Of a DNA stretch of 64,000 bases, positions 63,776 to 64,000 are shown in pieces. The DNA lies in NCBI RefSeq assembly GCF_900128415.1, contig NZ_LT635772.1, positions 744,001-808,000 on the forward strand, given 5' to 3'. A program made the position numbers and the translations under genes. Positions within the stretch are counted from its first letter, which is position 1. Every line of letters begins with the position of its first letter. Source of the DNA: Anaerococcus mediterraneensis. GTDB taxonomy: Bacteria; Bacillota; Clostridia; Tissierellales; Peptoniphilaceae. The notes under the pieces are model-generated. The model saw only the letters and a program-made list of their open reading frames with translations. It did not search any database and was not told the DNA's origin.

Positions 63776-64000
63776 TTATATTAGATCCCGGTATAGGTCT
63801 TTCCGTTTTGGATTCATTTTGTTTATCAATTTATCTTTTTTTGCTCTCGACCATTTTCCGATTTGCACTTCTCTGCCTCTGGCATCTCTAATATCATTAT
63901 AGATCTCGAAATAGACGAGTTTTGTCACATTGTATTTGGATGTAAAACTGTTTTTTATGAGGTGGTTTTTGTGTTCGTAGGTTCTTTTTATGATGTCTGT
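63776..64000 (-). CDS. GIY-YIG family endonuclease, C-terminal part (5' end outside window)
   Basis: The minus strand is open from the window edge to a TAA at 63776-63778, 74 visible residues. Visible blocks: RTYEHKNHLIKNSFTSKYNV, KLVYFEIYNDIRDARGREVQ, IGKWSRAKKDKLINKMNP. This is the UPF0213/YhbQ-like GIY-YIG pattern with the usual Glu and the WSRAKK block. The catalytic Tyr pair is outside the window. Such small proteins are widely spread single-domain nucleases of poorly known role. Normal length is about 90-100 residues, so most of the gene is present. Confidence 0.87.
   Translation of the reverse strand, partial: TDIIKRTYEHKNHLIKNSFTSKYNVTKLVYFEIYNDIRDARGREVQIGKWSRAKKDKLINKMNPKRKDLYRDLI

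Noticed and set aside
60372-64000. Sortase C gene near the pilin
   Set aside because: No frame with a sortase TLxTC or similar motif exists in the window on either strand.

Overview
The window looks like the chromosome of a low-GC Gram-positive anaerobe. I infer an Anaerococcus/Peptoniphilus-type anaerobic coccus from the AT-rich codon use, strong AAAGGAGG ribosome sites, a type I-E CRISPR system, and very large Cna_B-type surface proteins with sortase signals. No rRNA or tRNA gene was recognised.

Region 1 (1-15.2 kb) is accessory DNA. It opens with the 3' end of a tyrosine recombinase. A HEPN-like protein and an Xre regulator follow (0.86-2.75 kb, minus strand). Next comes an integrative-mobilizable backbone: a small HTH excisionase-like gene, an integrase, a ribbon-helix-helix protein, a VapE-like ATPase, MobC and a relaxase stub of only 42 codons. 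Downstream lies a five-gene minus-strand transporter operon: an ECF module (tandem ATPase, EcfT, S component) plus two YbtP/YbtQ-type ABC half-transporters. Its promoter carries a near-consensus Fur box and it is divergent from an AraC regulator, so iron or siderophore uptake is the likely job. An ~80-bp direct repeat with a terminator lies at both ends (766-846 and 15134-15214) and may bound the element.

Region 2 (15.2-30.2 kb) holds a YeiH-type transporter with a divergent LysR regulator, then a complete type I-E CRISPR-Cas locus. A three-repeat array with its own leader and a degenerate two-repeat remnant lie upstream of cas3. The order is cas3-cse1-cse2-cas7e-cas5e-cas6e-cas1-cas2, with Cas2 fused to a DnaQ-like exonuclease. 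A 13-repeat array follows behind a second, nearly identical leader. Two small unknown genes sit between the first array and cas3, and an unknown 344-aa gene follows the last repeat.

Region 3 (30.2-42.4 kb) is mostly housekeeping: a GntR regulator with a membrane protein, malic enzyme, an overlapping cluster of HAD phosphatase, YycJ-like hydrolase, TtcA and UppP, an aspartyl-protease-like protein overlapping an AlkD-type DNA repair gene, and a secreted coiled-coil protein. The intergenic spaces hold a 773-bp inverted-repeat element (32.1-32.9 kb), dispersed palindromes and a tiny hydrophobic peptide gene.

Region 4 (42.4-64 kb) is a surface-protein island. A single 16.2-kb gene encodes a 5405-residue adhesin with eleven recognisable Cna_B/SpaA modules. 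It is followed by a structured intergenic mosaic and a SpaH/EbpB-like major pilin with a YPK motif and an IPQTG anchor. A broken copy of the pilin 3' end follows it. No sortase gene is present. The window ends in a truncated GIY-YIG nuclease gene on the minus strand.
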